Shown here piece after piece: positions 9,198 to 19,927 of a stretch of DNA of 64,000 bases. The translations under genes and the position numbers were made by a program. Within the stretch, counting starts at the first letter, position 1. Each line of letters starts with the position of its first letter. The notes under the pieces were generated by a model that did not search any database, was not told the origin of the DNA, and was given only the letters and a program-made list of their open reading frames with translations. The stretch lies in the NCBI RefSeq assembly GCF_007994985.1, contig NZ_VOQF01000006.1:413974-477973 (forward strand). Direction: 5' to 3'. This DNA comes from Metabacillus litoralis. Its GTDB lineage: Bacteria > Bacillota > Bacilli > Bacillales > Bacillaceae.

Positions 9198-10229
9198 TTA
9201 GTCGCGCATTTTCGGATCTAGTGCATCACGAAGTCCATCAGCTATCATATTAAAACAAATCATAATTGTACTGATTATAATTGCTGGGAAAATCATTTGA
9301 TAAGGATATAATCTCAATGTTTTAAAACCATCATCAATTAATGTACCTAAAGATGCTAATGGATCTTGTAGACCTAAACCAATAAAGCTTAAAAACGCTT
9401 CGAAGAAGATAGCACTAGGTATTGTAAACATTGTATTGATTATGATTACACCTACTAAGTTAGGTAATAAATGTTTTATAATTATTTTTCGATCATTTGC
9501 ACCAAGTGTTCTTGATGCTAATACGAATTCTTGGTTTTTATATTTAAGAACCTGACCACGCACAACCCTTGCCATACCAACCCATCCGGTAATTGTTAAG
9601 GCTATCGTAATGGATATAATACCAGGCTTCAATATGATGATCATTAATATAACAACAACCAAGTTTGGTATACCAACTAATATCTCAATGATACGTTGCA
9701 TGATTGTATCCACACGACCTCCGTAATAACCGGAAATTGCACCATATGCTACACCGATAATCATATCAATAAAAGCTGCTAGTAGAGCAATATATAATGA
9801 TACTTGTGTACCTTTCCAAACACGTGTAAAGATATCACGTCCTAAACTATCTGTTCCAAACCAATAGTAAGCATCAGATGCACCTTTTAGTTCATACGCA
9901 TCATATACTTCTCCATTTTTCTTTGTTAAAGTTCCGTCAAATGGAAGCCATGAAATATTTTCTAGAGCTTCAACCCTTGGTGGAAGATTTGAATGCTTTG
10001 CATTTTGCTCTTTATAATCATAATCGTTTAGAAAAGGTCCAGCTATCGCAAGAATTGCTAAAAGAAATAAAACAACAATACTTACAATTGCCGCTTTGTT
10101 TTTCTTCACACGCAACCATGCATCTTGCCAGTAATTTAAGCTTGGCTTAGAAATTTTCTCACTTACTGATGAATCTAAATCAGCGGGTTGAAACAAGTCT
10201 TTTGAGATTTTCTCATCTTGCTTTGACAT
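9198..10229 (-). CDS. oppC: Oligopeptide ABC transporter permease OppC
   Basis: Inner-membrane permease subunit, 343 aa. A cytoplasmic N-terminus of about 45 residues leads into a first helix (KAAIVSIVVLFLLAILAI), then an extracytoplasmic loop carrying WFGTDSLGRDIFTRV, the signature of OppC-type permeases. Five further helices follow. The ATPase-contact EAA loop is ASRTLGANDRKIIIKHLLPN. The start codon overlaps the oppB stop by one base (TAATG), so the two permeases are translationally coupled. It pairs with OppB to form the channel. Confidence 0.95.
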   Translation of the reverse strand: MSKQDEKISKDLFQPADLDSSVSEKISKPSLNYWQDAWLRVKKNKAAIVSIVVLFLLAILAIAGPFLNDYDYKEQNAKHSNLPPRVEALENISWLPFDGTLTKKNGEVYDAYELKGASDAYYWFGTDSLGRDIFTRVWKGTQVSLYIALLAAFIDMIIGVAYGAISGYYGGRVDTIMQRIIEILVGIPNLVVVILMIIILKPGIISITIALTITGWVGMARVVRGQVLKYKNQEFVLASRTLGANDRKIIIKHLLPNLVGVIIINTMFTIPSAIFFEAFLSFIGLGLQDPLASLGTLIDDGFKTLRLYPYQMIFPAIIISTIMICFNMIADGLRDALDPKMRD

Positions 10230-11158
10230 TATTTTTTACCTCCCGCTAAACGAATTCTTGGATCTATTATTCCATATAACAAGTCAACAACTAAAACAAC
10301 AAAGATAAATAATGCTGCAAATAAAATAGTTGTTCCCATAATTACTGGATAATCATTAACATTTATTGACTTTACGAACTGTTCACCAAGTCCAGGGATA
10401 CCAAAGATTTTTTCAATAACTAGTGAACCAGTCATTAAACTAACTGTTAGAGGTCCTAATACAGTGATAACTGGAATTAATGCATTACGTAGAGCATGTT
10501 TAAATGCAACTTCAAATGAGCTAGCACCTTTTGCTCTTGCTAATGTAATGTAATCTGAGCCCAATACTTCAATCATTTCTGTTCTCATAAAACGAGCTGC
10601 AATAGAGATTGGGAACATCGCTAGTGCAATAGTAGGCAGGATTGTATACTCTGGTCCTCTCCAGAAGGCAACTGGTAACCAACCTAATTTTACTCCAACA
10701 TAATATTGAAGAAGTCCAGCAAATACGAAAGAAGGAATTGATTTACCGATAACGGCTATAAAGGTTGTCGAATAATCTACCCATGTATTTTGCCTCAGTG
10801 CACCAATTACGCCTAGTATAATTCCAAGAATTGTTCCAAAGAACATTGCTTGGAAGCCAAGTACTGCCGAAGGACCGATACGATCCATAAGGATATCTGT
10901 TACACTTGCGTTATTAAACTGAAAGGATACCCCTAAATCTCCTTTAGCTAGGTTAACCATATAAGTTAAATATTGAATCGGAACTGGCTCATCCAATCCA
11001 TATTTGTCTTTCATAATGGTTACCTGTTCTGGTGACAGCTTACTTATGTTAGTGAAAGGAGTACCAGGGATTAATTTCATGAGGAAAAAAGTAAATGTGG
11101 CTATTAATATTAAGGTAAGTAGCATATAAACGATACGTTGTGATATATACTTAACCAT
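10229..11158 (-). CDS. oppB: Oligopeptide ABC transporter permease OppB
   Basis: Inner-membrane permease subunit, 309 aa, six helices. Its N-terminus (ISQRIVYMLLTLILIATFTFFL) and the loop motif GLDEPVPIQYL are typical of OppB/DppB. The EAA loop ARAKGASSFEVAFKHALRN contacts the ATPases. It lies 227 bp after oppA, separated by a hairpin at 11219-11250, which should lower its transcription relative to the binding protein. AGGAGG lies upstream of the ATG. Confidence 0.95.
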   Translation of the reverse strand: MVKYISQRIVYMLLTLILIATFTFFLMKLIPGTPFTNISKLSPEQVTIMKDKYGLDEPVPIQYLTYMVNLAKGDLGVSFQFNNASVTDILMDRIGPSAVLGFQAMFFGTILGIILGVIGALRQNTWVDYSTTFIAVIGKSIPSFVFAGLLQYYVGVKLGWLPVAFWRGPEYTILPTIALAMFPISIAARFMRTEMIEVLGSDYITLARAKGASSFEVAFKHALRNALIPVITVLGPLTVSLMTGSLVIEKIFGIPGLGEQFVKSINVNDYPVIMGTTILFAALFIFVVLVVDLLYGIIDPRIRLAGGKK

Positions 11159-11218
11159 ATGAAACGCACCTCCTAAAAAACTAAATTTTCTCCATTGTTC
11201 GACAATTCTGTTACAAGG

Positions 11219-11250
11219 GAAAAAGAGAGTATATCTCCTATACTCTCTTC
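11219..11250 (-). terminator. Attenuator hairpin between oppA and oppB
   Basis: On minus, AGAGAGTATA and TATACTCTCT form a 10-bp stem with a 5-nt loop, followed by TTTTTCCC. It stands inside the operon after oppA, so it probably lets through only part of the transcription and sets a binding-protein excess. Confidence 0.7.
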
Positions 11251-11385
11251 AACCGGTTCAATTATACCGACTTTTGGTCAATCCGTAAACTATAAAGACA
11301 ATCTATCATCATTGGTAAAAGAAACCAAGATGATAGATAATCTACATAACTAGACAATACAAATTGTCAGGTAATGATGGATTAA

Positions 11386-13068
11386 TTATTTAATTGTAAC
11401 CCATTTATAGCTGTACTCAGGACCAATGAAGTGATATGTGAATCCTTCTACTTTATCAGCAACCAATACGTTAGATGAACGTTGGTATACTGGTGCTAAA
11501 GCAGCATCTTCTTCAAGTAGAATTTTTTCTGCTTGTTGTAATGCTTCAAAACGCTTAGCATTATCATCAGCATAAGTGTACTGAGCATCTTCTAACAATT
11601 TGTCATATTGCTCGTTAGAATATGCCATTTTGTTGTTTCCACCATCTGTGATCCAAAGATCAGAGAAAGAGATTGGATCTTGGTAATCAGGACCCCAACC
11701 AGCGAATTGTAAATCATAGTCCATTTTAACGTCACGATCTAAACGAACGCTGAATGGTACAGATTGTACATCAATCGTTAATCCTTCAAGATTTGTTTCT
11801 AATTGGTTTTTAATGTAAGAATCAGTTTTCTTAGAAGTTTCAGTGTCTCCACCAAGATATACTAATTTAACAGAATCTGTACCTAATTCTTTAAGTCCAG
11901 CTTCCCAGAACTTTTTAGCTTCTTCTACGTTATACTCTAACATATCTCCGTTAGCTTCACGGAAATCTTTACCGCTTGGATCAGTTACGAAGTTTTTCGG
12001 TACTGAATAGTTAGCAGGAACAGATCCGTTATTTAAGATACTGTCTGTTAAATCTTGTTTATTAAATGCAGTTGCAAGTGCACGACGAATGTTTTCGTTA
12101 GCTAATGCTTCATTTTGTTGATTCATTTTAATCCAGAAAATTGTAGGCTCTAACCATTTAATTAAGTTAGGGTCACCTTCATATTGTGGAACGATATCAG
12201 ATGCAAGTTTACCAGTGATATCAGCTTCACCAGTTTCATATGCATTTGCTGATGCTTGTGGATCTTTAAGTACGTTAAACTGGATGTTTTCTAAAGCTAC
12301 AGCTTCAGCATCCCAATACTCAGTGTTTTTCTCCATAGTCCATTCAGTTGCAGTGTTGCCATCCCAAGCTGAAAGAACAAATGGTCCGTTAAATACTAAG
12401 TTTTCAGCAGATGATGCATATTGATCACCTTTTTCCTCAACAAACTTTTTGTTTTGAGGGTAGAAAGTTCCAAATGCCATTAATGATTCAAAATATGGAA
12501 TTGGTTTTTCTAATGTAATTTCTAAAGTCTTTTCATCTTTAGCAACAACGCCTAAAGTGTTAAGATCATATTCTTTCTTTTCTGAAGCTAATTTAGTGAT
12601 TTCTTTTGCTCCTTTGATTTTACCTTCCATCATGTAAGGACCATAAGGAGAAGCAGTTGCTGGGTCAATCGCACGTTGCCATGCAAATACGAAGTCTTCT
12701 GCTGTTACAGTGTCTCCGTTAGACCATTTAGCATCTTTCAATTTCACAGTATATACTAAACCATCTTCGCTCACTTCAGGTTCTCCATCAGCCATACCAG
12801 GAATTGCTTCTTGGTTTTGGTCTAAACGGTATAAACCTTCCATTACGTTAGCTAATGCTGTAAAACTTGCTGAATCTTGCGCCATAACGCTATCCATAGA
12901 TGGAATTTCAGATGTTTCTAATACTTTTAATTCTTGTGGTACTGATTCTGCAGCAGTATCGCCACCTTCATCAGTTTTAGATTCATCACCACCGCCATTA
13001 CATGCTGCTAAGAACATGCTAAGCACTAATGATAAAGCTAAAAGAAGAAATAATTTCGACTTTTTCAC
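11386..13068 (-). CDS. oppA: Oligopeptide-binding lipoprotein OppA
   Basis: Extracytoplasmic peptide-binding lipoprotein, 560 aa (about 545 in B. subtilis). The signal peptide KKSKLFLLLALSLVLSMFL ends in a lipobox LAAC, so the mature protein is anchored through a lipidated Cys. An acidic Gly/Asp/Glu linker follows, then the SBP_bac_5 domain (EDGLVYTVKLKDAKWSNGD, the family signature, near residue 95). I place the start at a GTG (13066-13068): GGGAGGTC stands 5-6 bases upstream and the signal peptide begins immediately, whereas the longer frame to 13143 adds 25 residues with no signal-peptide logic. First gene of oppABCDF; a CodY-like box lies about 165 bp upstream. Confidence 0.94.
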   Translation of the reverse strand: MKKSKLFLLLALSLVLSMFLAACNGGGDESKTDEGGDTAAESVPQELKVLETSEIPSMDSVMAQDSASFTALANVMEGLYRLDQNQEAIPGMADGEPEVSEDGLVYTVKLKDAKWSNGDTVTAEDFVFAWQRAIDPATASPYGPYMMEGKIKGAKEITKLASEKKEYDLNTLGVVAKDEKTLEITLEKPIPYFESLMAFGTFYPQNKKFVEEKGDQYASSAENLVFNGPFVLSAWDGNTATEWTMEKNTEYWDAEAVALENIQFNVLKDPQASANAYETGEADITGKLASDIVPQYEGDPNLIKWLEPTIFWIKMNQQNEALANENIRRALATAFNKQDLTDSILNNGSVPANYSVPKNFVTDPSGKDFREANGDMLEYNVEEAKKFWEAGLKELGTDSVKLVYLGGDTETSKKTDSYIKNQLETNLEGLTIDVQSVPFSVRLDRDVKMDYDLQFAGWGPDYQDPISFSDLWITDGGNNKMAYSNEQYDKLLEDAQYTYADDNAKRFEALQQAEKILLEEDAALAPVYQRSSNVLVADKVEGFTYHFIGPEYSYKWVTIK

Positions 13069-13231
13069 AAGTAGACCTCCCTTTTTTTTATATGCTGTTT
13101 TTCTTACAAGGATTATTATACAAGTATTCAAACAATTGTGCATTTATTTTTTTAATAAAGTTTACACAAATGCAATAATATTAAAGAAATCCTCACAAAA
13201 AATAGTTCTAAAGACCCATATGTTTCGTTTG

Positions 13232-13246
13232 AATTTTCTTATAATT
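13232..13246. promoter_or_regulatory. Candidate CodY box upstream of oppA
   Basis: AATTTTCTTATAATT matches the CodY consensus AATTTTCWGAAAATT at 13 of 15 positions. CodY represses peptide-uptake operons in several Firmicutes, so the placement makes sense, but in AT-rich DNA such matches also arise by chance. Confidence 0.35.
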
Positions 13247-13464
13247 TTTGCCATTTTTTTAGACATATGCTTTAACGCGTTGACTTGTAAAGGGTTACAT
13301 AATCTAACAAACTTTTTTTCTCATTAAAGAAATTCCAACTATTTTTTTCAAAAAAAACAACCCATAATATTGTTAAAATAATATTTCCAGAATAACTTTA
13401 TACCTATTTTTAGCTCCTCCTTTCTTCTGATATAATAAAGTTTATGAACTTTTAGAAAAGAGTG

Positions 13465-13833
13465 ATGAAACTTTTGCGTAATAAAAAGTCGTTTACGTTG
13501 TTTATTGTGTCTCTATTTGCTGTAATCTTACTCTCTTTTTTCATTTACCAAAAATTAACTTTGTTATCTTTTATTAATATTTCGTTTTACTTTGGAATCT
13601 CCTTATTATTTATTGCCGCTTTTACTATGACGATAAAAGGTGGATTTTTTGACGGAATTACATACGGATTTAGAAGACTGTTTGAATCCAAAGGAAAAGA
13701 ACTTTCAAAGAAAGAAGTAGATGAAATGATACCTGTTTCAGAATTATTGGATTTCGATCATACTCCATTTTTACTTTCTGGTCTAATGGTGACAGGTGTC
13801 ATGTTAATAGCACTTTTCATTTACTACCTATAA
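13465..13833 (+). CDS. Small membrane protein, DUF3899 type
   Basis: Protein of 122-123 aa with three hydrophobic helices: residues about 10-28, 35-55 and a C-terminal one (LSGLMVTGVMLIALFIYYL). Between helices 2 and 3 is a charged cytoplasmic-looking loop (RRLFESKGKELSKKEVDEMIP). The layout and the GGFFDGITYGFRRLF segment resemble the DUF3899 family of Bacillus; no function is known. The start is either a GTG at 13462 or the adjacent ATG at 13465, which I prefer; the ribosome binding site (AGAAAAGAG) is weak for both. TATAAT at 13431 could be its -10. It lies between divergent oppA and the trpS leader. Confidence 0.65.
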   Translation: MKLLRNKKSFTLFIVSLFAVILLSFFIYQKLTLLSFINISFYFGISLLFIAAFTMTIKGGFFDGITYGFRRLFESKGKELSKKEVDEMIPVSELLDFDHTPFLLSGLMVTGVMLIALFIYYL

Positions 13834-13838
13834 ACAGT

Positions 13839-13867
13839 TTGCAAATCAACTCCATCTTTTCTATAAT
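13839..13867 (+). promoter_or_regulatory. SigmaA promoter of trpS
   Basis: TTGCAA (13839-13844), a 17-bp spacer, then TATAAT (13862-13867). Transcription would begin near 13874, exactly where the T-box leader starts. Confidence 0.75.
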
Positions 13868-14109
13868 AAGAAAAAAATAGTCGGCTATGAAAAAGAGTAG
13901 TACATGTTAGTAGCATTTAAAGAGAGCCTGTGTTTGCTGTGAACAGGTAATGTCTAATATGGAATGGACTTTTGAGCTTCTGTGCAGAAACTAGTATGTG
14001 CAGACGTGTTCTTGCGTTAAAGAATAAAGTTGATTTCTACTATTAGAAATAAGTAGGGTGGTACCGCGGTCCATCGTCCCTATATTTTGGGGCGAGTGGG
14101 CTATTTTTT
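13868..14109 (+). ncRNA. T-box leader of trpS (tRNA-Trp sensing)
   Basis: About 240-nt leader. The T-box sequence AGGGTGGTACCGCG is at 14055-14068. Stem I begins with the AGAGAG / GTGAACAGG type elements, and a candidate specifier codon UGG (Trp) stands at 13965-13967 in GGAATGGACTT. The downstream hairpin built from CGTCCC and GGGGCG with a T run (about 14071-14109) is the terminator. Uncharged tRNA-Trp should stabilise the antiterminator and allow trpS transcription. The ribosome binding site and ATG follow after 40 nt. Confidence 0.9.
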
Positions 14110-14130
14110 ATGGATTTTTAGATGATATGA

Positions 14131-15150
<1,020 letters not shown>

Positions 15151-15160
15151 TAAGTAAAAA

Positions 15161-15197
15161 AGTCAGACCCCTCTCAAAATTGAGTGGGGTCTGACCC
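15161..15197. terminator. Bidirectional terminator trpS / yjbA
   Basis: GTCAGACCCCTCTC pairs with GAGTGGGGTCTGAC around a short loop, with A-rich DNA on one side and CCCTTTCCTTT on the other. It lies between convergent genes. Confidence 0.8.
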
Positions 15198-15203
15198 TTT
15201 CCT

Positions 15204-15959
15204 TTAATTCACTTTTGATTCATGCTCCATATCCCATAGCTTTTCAAAAAAGGGTTGTCCCTTTATAAGTCGTTCACATAATTGAATATGCTTTGGAGAC
15301 CATCCGTATAAGGTTTCTTCATATAATTGATTCCAAACCTCGTTAAATTCTCTTTGCTGGATATCCTCATATTTCGTTGGATTCCACTCAGTGTACCAAT
15401 ATTTAACTTCGGCTGCATTTTTAGTAGCTTGTAATTGATCAAGAGCCATAAATAATAGCTGTTTTAATTGTCTTTCTTTTCTTGTTAAACCCCTCATATG
15501 CTCTGGGGACAAAGACAAGATATGATATTCCTTTGCCGCTGATTCATCTTTCATGATTTCAGTAGAATATTCTTCAGCCTCAATATCCTTTACCATTTCG
15601 AACACTAATTGCTCTTGTCTGGGAATAATTCTACTTTTACGTATTGGAATTGTATAGCCAATTGTATCTACGGCAATTATTCCAGTTCCATCAGTCACAA
15701 CAAAACAATAGTCTAATTGAATTCTTTCATGGTTTTTTCTAATATAAGATTTTTGAAAAATATCCTTCATTAGACCAGGTGGTAACTCAGCTAAGTTATT
15801 TTCTATGTAGTCAAAAAGCAATGAATTAACCTTTAATAGTGGAACCTGATCAAGGAGCTCAACGCTGTCATCTTTTCTCCATTCATGGAAATGACATACA
15901 TTGTACCCATTCTCTTCACCTTCAAACCAATTTACCCAAACATCATGAAGAAATAACAT
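15204..15959 (-). CDS. yjbA: YjbA family protein (DUF3603)
   Basis: Soluble protein of 251 aa, strongly resembling B. subtilis YjbA (DUF3603), whose gene also neighbours trpS. The N-terminus [20 protein letters not shown] and the central [18 protein letters not shown] are the conserved parts. No catalytic motif is recognised and function is unknown. I place the start at ATG 15959, preceded by GAGGGATAAAAAA; the longer frame to 15992 adds 11 residues not seen in the family. Downstream in B. subtilis come the app genes, which are missing here, so yjbA and yjaZ are direct neighbours. Confidence 0.88.
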   Translation of the reverse strand: MLFLHDVWVNWFEGEENGYNVCHFHEWRKDDSVELLDQVPLLKVNSLLFDYIENNLAELPPGLMKDIFQKSYIRKNHERIQLDYCFVVTDGTGIIAVDTIGYTIPIRKSRIIPRQEQLVFEMVKDIEAEEYSTEIMKDESAAKEYHILSLSPEHMRGLTRKERQLKQLLFMALDQLQATKNAAEVKYWYTEWNPTKYEDIQQREFNEVWNQLYEETLYGWSPKHIQLCERLIKGQPFFEKLWDMEHESKVN

Positions 15960-16174
15960 TTTTTTATCCCTCACTTCAGTACCATTTGTCAAACAGTATA
16001 GGCAAAAAATAGAAAGTCTATTCGCTTAAAAATATATAATCTAGTATTTTTTTATCATTGAATACTTGTCCATATTTCATTTTATGTGGAATAAGAGAGA
16101 AATATTCAATGTATTAGTTGTACTCTGTTTAACATAATTGAATACCCCTGACTCTTTATTCCATAAAAAAGCTA

Positions 16175-16942
16175 TTACAAAAATTCATCAGCATCAATTG
16201 CTAGTAGCTGTTTAGTATTCTTGTTTGTATCATCCATGTATTTTTTCACTAAATAATAGCCCACAGAATAACCCAACATAGAAGGATAAAGTCCTGTACC
16301 AAACATTAGCTGCGAAAATTTTGGGTTATCTCGAGTGATTTCTTTATTAGGTAGTATAATTCTATCTAAGAACCTTTCGCATTGTTGATCTGTGTATCGT
16401 TTTGTCCAAGACGCTAAAGCTTCCTCATCACCAAGTTTCTCTCTTACAGCATTTTCTGCTAACCCCTCCATAATCATCGTATCAATTATTGTAAAGCTAT
16501 TTTCCTTTTTCGAAACAGCTGCTAAACGACTAACATGATGATACTCATGAATCAGAAGAGATTTTATATGAGTCTTTTTTACGCCCGTTGATAAAAACAG
16601 AAATAATTTATTATGAAATGCTAAACCGGTTCTACCATAATATTCGAATTCAATTTTACGATTAGTTTGCTCACAAGGAAAAATAAAAATAGGCACATCA
16701 GGCCCTCCCCATTCTTCTTTCAATGTTACTTCCAACTGTTTAACATATCTTAAAATGTGATCCTTCTCAACTCGTTCAATCCATTTATCAATATTGGTGG
16801 AATGATTATACATACCGAAAGTTTGTAAGTATTTAGCGATTTCACCATCTGTCATGTTTGTGAAATATCGAGCTAATTTTTTATAAATATCTTGATGAGA
16901 CGATGCTTTTTTCAACCACTCTACTGTATCAACTACACTCAT
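16175..16942 (-). CDS. yjaZ: YjaZ family putative Zn-dependent protease (DUF2268)
   Basis: Predicted metallopeptidase-like protein of 255 aa. The motif HEYHHVSRL (near residue 135) is an HExxH-like site with Tyr after Glu, and a conserved Glu downstream (MIMEGLAENAVRE) could be the third zinc ligand, the gluzincin arrangement. No signal peptide or membrane segment is visible, so it is probably cytoplasmic. The start ATG at 16942 lies 8 bases after GGAAGGGG; an upstream GTG in frame would bury that ribosome binding site. It resembles B. subtilis YjaZ (about 261 aa), which lies downstream of fabF as here. The substrate is unknown. Confidence 0.85.
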   Translation of the reverse strand: MSVVDTVEWLKKASSHQDIYKKLARYFTNMTDGEIAKYLQTFGMYNHSTNIDKWIERVEKDHILRYVKQLEVTLKEEWGGPDVPIFIFPCEQTNRKIEFEYYGRTGLAFHNKLFLFLSTGVKKTHIKSLLIHEYHHVSRLAAVSKKENSFTIIDTMIMEGLAENAVREKLGDEEALASWTKRYTDQQCERFLDRIILPNKEITRDNPKFSQLMFGTGLYPSMLGYSVGYYLVKKYMDDTNKNTKQLLAIDADEFL

Positions 16943-17166
16943 TATCAGCGCCCCTTCCACAGATATTGTATGAACTGGTTAATGTAGTTGTGTGGCTTAA
17001 TTTTTATTGTGGAATTGAGATGAGCTTTTTGATGAGTGTTGATTGTTTTCTTTAGCTCTTCATTCACTTGATGAGGGACTTTGGTGATCGAGTTTCGGCT
17101 ACTAATGGGTTTCACTTGTGTAAATGGCAAGCTAACGATGTACAATTTTGATCGTTTATTAATGTA

Positions 17167-17298
17167 CTAAAATTTATTAACATCTTCTTTTTCTAAGTGA
17201 TCTGTAATTTTGAAAGAAGGCCCAACAATATTCACGACTGTTGCGTTGTGTAGAACACAATCTAATATTGCATTTCCTAATTTAATTTCCAGGAACAT
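17167..17298 (-). pseudogene. Remnant of IS21-family istB (C-terminal end)
   Basis: A 43-codon open frame (ATG at 17298, stop at 17167) reads LGNAILDCVLHNATVVNIVG, which resembles the end of the IstB transposition ATPase (AILDRLLHH...NIxGxSYRL type). All upstream parts (Walker A and B) are missing, so it is a fragment. A second copy, inverted and frameshifted, is at 58153-58276. The homology between the two loci extends past the coding fragment on both sides (about 17120-17345). Confidence 0.6.
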
Positions 17299-17310
17299 CG
17301 TATCTCTTTA

Positions 17311-17469
17311 CTTATGTCCTTCATTAGCTCTATGACGGGCTTCAGTGTTACAGGATCTCCTACTTATGGGCTTCACTACCACAATGACGTGCTTTACTGA
17401 TCGAGTTTCCGCTGATTATGTGCTTCTTCACTCGCTCAATGACGTCCTTTTGTAATCAACTTACAGCTG
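17311..17469. repeat. Degenerate 52-bp tandem repeats
   Basis: Three consecutive units of 52, 52 and 55 bp: 17311-17362, 17363-17414, 17415-17469. Each begins with a CTTATG- or ATTATG-like hexamer, continues with CTTCA, then ATGACG about 25 bp in. A further divergent unit seems to lie at about 17050-17115, on the other side of the istB fragment. The same motif recurs as 51-bp units near 58052-58141. No spacers of fixed length, so not a CRISPR. Confidence 0.6.
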
Positions 17470-17524
17470 CTAAAGGACGTAATTCCTTAAAGTACGTCCT
17501 TTAGCACCCACTTTTCATCGGACA

Positions 17525-17565
17525 AAAAAAAGCATGAATTCACTAATTGAATTCACGCTTTTTTG
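17525..17565 (-). terminator. Terminator of fabF
   Basis: On minus, AAGCGTGAATTCA and TGAATTCATGCTT form a long stem followed by a T run, directly after the fabF stop. Confidence 0.85.
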
Positions 17566-17571
17566 AAATCT

Positions 17572-18813
17572 TTAAGCTTTAAACTTTTTAAATATAATCG
17601 TAGCGTTATGTCCACCAAATCCTAATGAATTACTTAACGCAGATTTAATTTCCCTTTTCCTAGCTTCATTTGGTACATAATCTAAATCACAATCTGGATC
17701 AGGTGTTTCTAAATTAATAGTTGGTGGAATGATTCCTTCTTTTATAGCTAATATGCTTAGAATGGCCTCAACACCACCTGCTGCACCTAATAGATGACCA
17801 GTCATCGATTTTGTAGAACTGATCGCAAGGTTTTGTGCATGCTCGCCAAACACTTCTTTTATAGCAAGTGTTTCGAATTTATCATTATAAGGAGTACTTG
17901 TTCCATGAGCATTAATATAATCAATGTCAGCCACATTTAGTCCACTGCCATCAATTGCCTGTTTCATGGCTCTTGCTCCACCTTCACCGTTTGGTGCTGG
18001 TGCTGTAATGTGGTGGGCGTCACCTGTAGCTCCGTATCCAACAATTTCAGCATAAATTTTCGCACCACGAGCTAATGCATGTTCAAGCTCCTCTAAAACG
18101 ATAATTCCCGCTCCTTCTCCCATAACAAATCCATCACGATTTTGATCAAATGGGCGGCTAGCTGTTTTCGGATCAGGATTTGTTGATAATGCTTTATTAG
18201 CTGAAAACCCAGCAAAAGACATTTCTGTTAAAGGTGCCTCTGCACCACCTGTTACCATCACATCTGCTTCACCGCGTTCAATAACTCGATATGCATCACC
18301 AATTGAATTTGTTCCTGTTGCACATGCTGTAACAGTACAAGAGTTAAACCCTTTTGCTCCTAAAGCAATTGATACTTGTCCTGTTGCCATGTCTGGAATT
18401 AGCATAGGAACAAAGAATGGACTAACACGTCTTGGACCTTTTTCAAGTAATAATTTATATTGTTGTTCAAAGGTCTCCATTCCACCTATACCTGATCCAA
18501 TCCATACTCCAACACGTGGAGCGTTTTCTTCTGTAATTTCTAAATTTGCGTCCTTTGCAGCCATTAAAGCAGCTACAACAGCATATTGTGTAAAGCGATC
18601 CATTTTTCTCGCATCTTTTTTATCCATGTATTGCTCAATATTAAAATCTTTAAGCTCCGCTGCTACCTTTGCTGGATATTGCTCAGCATCAACTCTAGTT
18701 AATGGACCAACACCTGATATACCTTTTATAGCATTTTCCCAAGTAGTTTGTACATCATTACCAATGGGAGTTAATGCACCTAATCCTGTAACGACAACTC
18801 GTTTTTTTTCCAT
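17572..18813 (-). CDS. fabF: 3-oxoacyl-ACP synthase II (FabF)
   Basis: Beta-ketoacyl-ACP synthase II, 413 aa, the standard length; it performs chain elongation in fatty-acid synthesis. The Cys-His-His triad is visible: Cys164 in TACATGTNS, His in [11 protein letters not shown] (about 303) and His in [11 protein letters not shown] (about 340). I start at ATG 18813, with GAGGTG about 6 bases upstream; the in-frame GTG at 18822 lies inside that ribosome binding site. It follows fabH by about 100 bp on the same strand, as in B. subtilis, and should be co-transcribed from the FapR-controlled promoter. It ends in a strong terminator. Confidence 0.97.
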   Translation of the reverse strand: MEKKRVVVTGLGALTPIGNDVQTTWENAIKGISGVGPLTRVDAEQYPAKVAAELKDFNIEQYMDKKDARKMDRFTQYAVVAALMAAKDANLEITEENAPRVGVWIGSGIGGMETFEQQYKLLLEKGPRRVSPFFVPMLIPDMATGQVSIALGAKGFNSCTVTACATGTNSIGDAYRVIERGEADVMVTGGAEAPLTEMSFAGFSANKALSTNPDPKTASRPFDQNRDGFVMGEGAGIIVLEELEHALARGAKIYAEIVGYGATGDAHHITAPAPNGEGGARAMKQAIDGSGLNVADIDYINAHGTSTPYNDKFETLAIKEVFGEHAQNLAISSTKSMTGHLLGAAGGVEAILSILAIKEGIIPPTINLETPDPDCDLDYVPNEARKREIKSALSNSLGFGGHNATIIFKKFKA

Positions 18814-18914
18814 GGATGACACCTCACCTTAAAGTTAATTTCTCCTGCTTTTATAGCAACAGGGTTTCTACTCATTAGAATATACATGAAACAATTTTAC
18901 AAAAACATTTTATA

Positions 18915-19847
18915 TCAGCGTCCCCAGCGTAACGCAATAGCTCCCCAAGTTAAGCCTCCACCAAAACCAACCATTACAATGAGGTCGTCATCTTTAATCT
19001 TTCCTGCCTCTACCTCTTCTACTAAAGAAATAGGTATAGATGCGGCAGATGTATTTCCATATTTATGAACTGTTTTAGACATTTTTTCTACCGGTAAATC
19101 CAACCGTTCTCTAGAAGCTTCCATAATACGAATATTTGCTTGATGAGGTATTAAAAAGTCAACATCCTCTTTACTTAAGCCCGCTTTTTCAAGAACATTA
19201 AGGCTCGATTCTCCCATTTGTCTTACCGCAAACTTAAACACTTCTCGACCATTCATGATAATGTACTCATCTTGATATAGATGTTTCCCACCTGTTCCAT
19301 CAGCACCTAGCTCAAATGAAAGAATTCCTCTTCCCTCACTAACTGGTCCAATTACAGCTGCGCCAGCTCCATCACCAAATAATACAGCTGTATTACGATC
19401 ATTCCAATCTGTGACTTTCGACAATTTCTCAACGCCAATAACTAACACATTTTTGTAGGCACCTGTTTCAATGAATTGTTTTGCTGTTACAACTCCATAC
19501 ATAAACCCTGCACACGCTGCACTGATATCCATAGCTGCAGCCTTTGTAGCGCCTAATTTCTCCTGAAGCATACAAGCAATCGATGGAAACGGTTGATCAG
19601 GTGTAACAGTTGCAACTAAAATCATATCTAATTCGTCAGCTGAAATCCCTGAATCGATAAGTGCTTTTTCTGCAGCAAAAAATGCCATATCTGAAGTATT
19701 GATTGATTCATCTGCAATTCGTCTTTCTTCAATACCTGTTCTTGTTCTAATCCATTCATCTGATGTGTCCATTACTTTTTCTAAATCTGCATTTGTTACA
19801 ATTTTTTCAGGTGTGTATCGTCCAATACCAATAAATCCCGCATTCAT
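18915..19847 (-). CDS. fabH: 3-oxoacyl-ACP synthase III (FabH)
   Basis: Beta-ketoacyl-ACP synthase III, 310 aa. It condenses an acyl-CoA primer (branched primers in Bacillus) with malonyl-ACP, the first step of fatty-acid synthesis. Catalytic residues are Cys112 (DISAACAGF), His in IPHQANIRI and Asn in YGNTSAASI. It occupies the fabHA position of B. subtilis, between the yjzB slot and fabF. First gene of the fabH-fabF unit; a sigmaA promoter with an overlapping FapR-like operator lies upstream (19928-19971). AAGGGG precedes the ATG. Confidence 0.97.
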   Translation of the reverse strand: MNAGFIGIGRYTPEKIVTNADLEKVMDTSDEWIRTRTGIEERRIADESINTSDMAFFAAEKALIDSGISADELDMILVATVTPDQPFPSIACMLQEKLGATKAAAMDISAACAGFMYGVVTAKQFIETGAYKNVLVIGVEKLSKVTDWNDRNTAVLFGDGAGAAVIGPVSEGRGILSFELGADGTGGKHLYQDEYIIMNGREVFKFAVRQMGESSLNVLEKAGLSKEDVDFLIPHQANIRIMEASRERLDLPVEKMSKTVHKYGNTSAASIPISLVEEVEAGKIKDDDLIVMVGFGGGLTWGAIALRWGR

Positions 19848-19927
19848 ATGTGCAACCCCTTTATTTTAATTCTCTATTTTAAATAAAATATCTATAACTA
19901 CATATAAGGCTATTTAATATCAATTAT

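Noticed and set aside
16945..17145. 66-codon minus-strand open frame between yjaZ and fabF
   Set aside because: It runs through the 52-bp repeat remnant and the yjaZ ribosome binding site, with no start signal.
17311..17469. CRISPR-like array
   Set aside because: The units are contiguous, degenerate and without spacers; no cas genes are near.
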